Source: Pelobates cultripes
Taxonomy: Eukaryota > Chordata > Amphibia > Anura > Pelobatidae
NCBI GenBank assembly: GCA_933207985.1
Contig: OW240918.1
Span: 17,050,344-17,114,343 of the forward strand
Reading direction: 5' to 3'
Length of the DNA stretch: 64,000 nt
Position 1 is the stretch's first letter; the number at the start of each line of letters is the position of its first letter. A program made the position numbers and the translations under genes. This document shows positions 59,514 through 64,000 of this stretch, in pieces. Below the pieces are notes generated by a model that did no database searches, was not told the DNA's origin, and worked only from the letters and a program-made list of their open reading frames with translations.

Positions 59514-62500
59514 GTAATACCTATATTTTGGAGGAAAAAGGGTACAGGCTACCTCTAATTTTAGTAAGCATCATCTACTTATGCACTCACAGATAGAAAA
59601 AAGACAGCTCGCTACATTTCTGTTTGAAACTCAATTAACACATCTAGACCAGTTTTCATGCATGTGAGCAGGTCACAAAGAACACTGAACGCAGAGAGCA
59701 GAAGAACATTGCTTTATGTAGGTTTTCACTTTTTCTTTTAGACAATGCATATTATACTTTTGAAGATAAAAAGTTATATTTCCGAAAGGCTTATAATCCA
59801 AGAAGCTAATTATAGTCATTGTATAACTTCTAGCTGTGCTTTATTTTTAAATGTACTCCTAGTACCATCTAGTGGACATTTGGGTAAATGAAAATCGACA
59901 ATTCACGTTGTTTTCGCCGTGTTAACTAAACAATAATTCTGATTGCTTATTATTGGTTGTATATCTCTCCTTGGTTGCTTGTTGCTTCACAAGTTCAAAA
60001 GATCAAGTTAAATATTGATAGATTACAGCTTAAAAAGCAATATTAAACAGGTAAAAAAAAAAATCAAAGCTGAAATACAGATTATTTCAATCATGAATAG
60101 TTAAATTGTCTGCATGGTGTCTTTGTGTTAACCTTACCGTGTGATTAACCACTTTACCACCAAATTAATATAGTTAAAAATAAATAGCATAAAGATTATT
60201 TGAAACTTGTCTTGCATAGCTAGAACTGAAAAGTTATATAAAATAATTCTGTATATAGATTGCTGGATACCTAAAACTTAAATGGACATTCTAGGTTAAT
60301 TTGGATGGGTGGTGGCATAGTTGCATGCACTTGAATAGGGCATGCAAAATAATATTGTATTTATTAGTTTTTCTAAATTATTTTCCATGATTCCTAAAAT
60401 CACTCACTAACTTCCTTGTTCATCCCACTTTGTTCAATGAAATGCTTCCCGTGAAGAAGCAATGTGGACTCAGTGAACCCATTGTCAAGGCTAGATACTA
60501 CAACTTGCATATGTCAGGGCTAAGAGGATCCTTTTCTAGCAAACCCTTTAGGGTGGCTAGCCTAGAATACAGTCTGCACAAATAACAGACAGACAAATAA
60601 CGGACGAAAGTAAGCAGGGACAGGCCTCAGCAAGGAGTAGAGAGTAGTGGGAGAATGTTAAATACAGCCAAAGTTATGGATTCTAAAAATCAGAGTAGAC
60701 AATGTTCAAAGTATAGACCGTGACAAAAATTAAGTCAAAACATATGAGATCTATCATAAAAAGAGTGCAAATTGGAGCAGTCTACATCAATATTGAAACC
60801 AGAATAACGCACTATAAATTGAAAGTAGGATACTGTACCGTTTCACCTCTGAGAATTAACATGCTACACCATCAAAGTGTCCATATCCCTTTCATTCTTT
60901 ACATATTGGAACACTACTGTACACCAACCGGAGGATCTCCATACATCCTGAGACGGGGATTGTACTATCAAGGTGACAAAAACAGAGCTCTAAATAGCTC
61001 AGAAAAGTGTAAGTTAGTCCTCTTAAATATTTATATAGGATACTCACTTAAAGTGACATATTGCACTATTATCTGTTTTATTTGTTTTTTTCTTGAGCAT
61101 ATATTCATTGAATATCAAATGATTGTATGTACAAGCCAGAAAAACTAAGTACATATACATATATATATCATTTTATTATTGTATTACTTATGTAGCGCCA
61201 CCAGATACATTTTTATACTACACTATAAGGTTATTCTATATGATGTCACTAATTTTAACCATTAGGCGCGGTTTATCACTAATTGTTGTGACATTTTGCA
61301 GAGACAGAAGGATTTATTTACTAAGCAATATGTTGTTTGAGACAAAAAAATCTAAATGTAACAATATAGGTCTTAAAAGCTTTGTTAGGGTACATCTCCA
61401 AGTCTACTGATACGCAGATTTTTATTTTCAACATTTTTATATTATGCTCAATAAATTGCATGTCATTATTTTGTCAACAAAAACTCGAATTATCTACCGC
61501 TAAGTAACAAAATTCACTATGCTAAGAACTACCGAAAACTGACAAGATAATTAAACATGTTTAAGCCAGAATGACAAGGATGGATTATTTCTCTTGTTTA
61601 GTTAGTTTGTTGGTTTATTGAATAGCCTCCTGTTAGTATTTCAATCTTGTATTTGTTTTTATTTTCATACAGTGAATGAATGATAACAGCAGGTGGCAGT
61701 AAGCTCCTGTTGTGTTATTTTATATTGATTCATTTTTTTCAATCCCAAAATAGAGATCTAATTTGTTTTAGTTGAAGGTACTAACACACACTTAACTGGT
61801 GGGATTTTACATTCATTCCATTTCTTGGAATAGGGGGAAATGGTGTAATAATGTTATAAAATCATACATCTGAAAATAATACAGAAAAATATTGCCTGAG
61901 TTTGTGTGATCTTAGAAATACATCCATGTGGCTTTGGTACCTGTAGTGTTAGTGTTGCCCCTGTAGTCTAAACATTGGTACAATATACAAAGAAAAACTG
62001 CTGTCACTCAAAGTACAGTGAGAAAAAACAACTATGTGAAAAAGGAATGTTTGATAAGTTTAACAGTCTGCATAAGTTGTCAGCTCTACAATATTTCTAG
62101 GCAAGACAAAAGATTGAAGATAAACATATACAATTGTAAACACAATGCATCTCACTTTTTTTATTTCTTACCAAGTATTATGTCATTTCTTTTCCTTTTT
62201 GTTTCATATGCCGACCTTCATAGAATACTGTAGTGTAAAATAAATTAAAAAACGTACAGGGTTACTTAATAAAGAGAGAATTGTGGGGAATTCAAAGTAA
62301 AGTTTAAACTTTAGACCAGATGCCAAACTGACCAGAGTATGACATGATTTGTTTTTTATTTGACTAGCACAATATTCAAAATACAAACTTTCGAGAGTTT
62401 TCCTGTCTTTCTCAGGTGTGAAGCAATATTGACCCAAACTACAAATTGTAGGCCAAATAGCTGAACCGGAGGCACAGTTGGCCAGTGAATTTACCCGATT

Positions 62501-62514
62501 CAGGTATTTTGGCC
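59514..62514. other. Intergenic, one possible LTR fragment
   Basis: At 60512-60725 a segment starts TGTCAGGGCTAAG and ends GACCGTGACA, the same terminal pattern as the LTRs at 24720 and 38602, but it is only 214 bp and has no matching flanks; it may be an internally deleted LTR. The rest is AT-rich with no recognised gene. Confidence 0.4.
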
Positions 62515-62925
62515 TTAAAGGGGTACTATAGTGCCAGGACTACAAAGCTGTATTGTTGGCACTATAGCTCCCTCTACCTTCCCCTCTCTCGTGCCACCGC
62601 TCCCTCTCGGCACGGTGAATAAAGGGTTAAAAACCCTTTATTTACTTACCTGATCCCAGAATGGATGCCCCTCTTTGCTGTTCGCAACTCTGCTTCCTCA
62701 ACTATCGGGCGCTAATATGCATACGTGGCGAGTGCAGCGCACATTAGGCTTTCCCATAGGAAAACATTGAATCACCATAGATGTCCTCATGCAGCACGTG
62801 ACCAAAAATCCGGTAGCATTCCAAAAGCGCCTCTAGTGGCTGTCTGGTAGATGGCCACTAGAGGCTGTCTTAGTGCTGCAATGTAAACATTGCAGTTTCC
62901 CTAAAATCCAGAGATGGCATTATTT
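62515..62925 (+). mobile_element. TTAA MITE, left part
   Basis: Starts TTAAAGGGGTACTATAGTGC and carries CCAGGACTACAAAGCTGTA, then the GATGTCCTCATGCAG and GTGGCTGTCTGGTAGA segments shared with 15480-15715. The right terminal repeat is not found. Confidence 0.75.
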
Positions 62926-64000
62926 TACACACTCCACCCACTATGATATAGCTCCCATAATGCTTTTATGACCATAATGCTGGCAAAGTATTTTGGGTGA
63001 TGTAGTTCACAGCCTCTTGAGTGTGAGAAGTTGCCTAGCCCTGCTACATATGCTATATCTATATTATAGATTGTATTTCCAAATTTGGTACTGCATGCTG
63101 AGTGATGTCAGCTATCTTCGCCATACTGTATGGTTTGAATGACATAGAATAAGTCTTAGATGATGTCACCAACAATGCTGGACCAGATTTAAAAACATGA
63201 TTTTTACATTGAAATACTTTTCAACTCTTTTTTATCCATTAAAGCTCAATAGCATTACACAGTTTCTACAGATTATTTTAGCCATCCTAACATCAGTTTT
63301 ATCTTTTCAAATCTGAAGTCTAACTTGAGGTATGCAGATTATAAATTGCAATAGTAATTCTTTTTATTTGCACTGTGGGATGTTTTATGTGGGATGTGAA
63401 ACCATTGTGGTACCTAATAAATGCTCTCAAAGAGACTTCGACTTCCAGACCAGAACCAACTCCATGCTGACAAAGTCTGGTTTCAGGTCTCTAATCCTGT
63501 TAGATCATAGCCCATGCTTTGGTTAAAAAGACCTGTGTTTAAAACAGCGCCCATTGCTAAATGTTATCTGTAGAAATGCATTATGACTATGAAACCCAAT
63601 GCATGTCTGTGCCTATTTGCATGTGAAGCTGGGAACTCTGAGGAAACATGATTCCTTGTGTTTCTTTAGTCAGCTTGAGATATATCTGTGCATAGAAGTA
63701 ATTTTTCCTTATTTTTAGAATGTCATGCACCAATATACGTATGAGCACACACAGTGTGTAACATGCTACTTTCATTAGTCCATAAAGAACCACCTTTACT
63801 CACATTTGTGTCGTTACTGCTTTTACCCCTGCAGCGCAACACATTTCTTTTCAGTTACCCCATTCAGCCTCTTTGTATACTCAGTGGTTTCTGAGCAAAA
63901 TAGGCACATTCGAGCTGGCAAAGACATCCTGCAAAGCCCTGTATTGTACACATATTATTCCCATATAATGTGCACATTACAGAGAGTCCTTTCAGCTTGC
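62926..64000. other. Intergenic, nothing recognised
   Basis: AT-rich, no exon, RNA gene or delimited element. The next conserved gene downstream of THSD7 is not reached. Confidence 0.4.

Noticed and set aside
60512..60725. Complete solo LTR
   Set aside because: Terminal TGTCA/TGACA is present, but flanks do not match and the length is far below its relatives; kept only as a possible fragment.
33951..64000. Exons of the gene expected downstream of THSD7B (HNMT) or THSD7A (PHF14)
   Set aside because: I looked for methyltransferase or zinc-finger exon motifs and saw none; the neighbouring gene is probably beyond the window.

Overview
The window is nuclear DNA from a vertebrate, most likely an anuran amphibian. 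The evidence is an AT-rich background, one multi-exon animal gene with GT-AG introns, and dense interspersed repeats of a frog-like mix: TTAA-flanked MITEs starting AAAGGGACACTATAG, hAT elements, L2 and Rex1/CR1-like LINE remnants, solo LTRs and a tyrosine-recombinase element. No bacterial gene, operon, CRISPR array, tRNA or rRNA was seen. The species cannot be named from sequence alone.

The only host gene I can support is the 3' end of a THSD7 gene (thrombospondin type-1 domain containing 7) on the + strand, best matched to THSD7B. Eight consecutive coding exons (7548-7693, 19315-19474, 25276-25449, 26847-26942, 28522-28604, 31664-31856, 32612-32699, 33607-33688) join in frame into 339 residues. 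They encode the last TSP1 repeats, a short Cys-rich segment, a linker, one transmembrane helix and a short cytoplasmic tail ending YDGDIDM. All junction phases agree. One intron (31857-32611) uses a GC donor; if it were retained, the protein would stop before the membrane helix. Upstream exons lie outside the window, so 1-7547 is presumably intron.

The first large intron (7694-19314) holds a nested transposon stack. A foldback-type element with a ~140-153 bp tandem array (from 8694) is split by a 2.6 kb hAT element (9648-12268) with a perfect 8-bp target duplication. That hAT element contains a TTAA MITE and a strand-switching minisatellite. The stack runs into a 100-bp assembly gap (12335-12434). 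Later introns hold further MITEs, a solo LTR (24720-25153) and LINE tails.

From 33.9 kb to the end no host coding exon is recognisable. This half is a mosaic of mobile elements: an L2 fragment split by a MITE (35.8-36.9 kb), a complete 350-bp foldback element (37118-37467), a solo LTR (38602-39202), a Rex1/CR1-like LINE on the minus strand (40.37-42.2 kb), an element made of successive hairpins (46017-46479), a solo LTR inside a MITE (48346-49409), two more hAT relatives, a second LINE carrying a 57-bp MITE, an L1-like fragment, a broken tyrosine recombinase (55848-56640, minus), and a 181-bp insertion that opens with a perfect 76-bp palindrome (59006-59186). The elements are independent insertions; nothing suggests that they act together.
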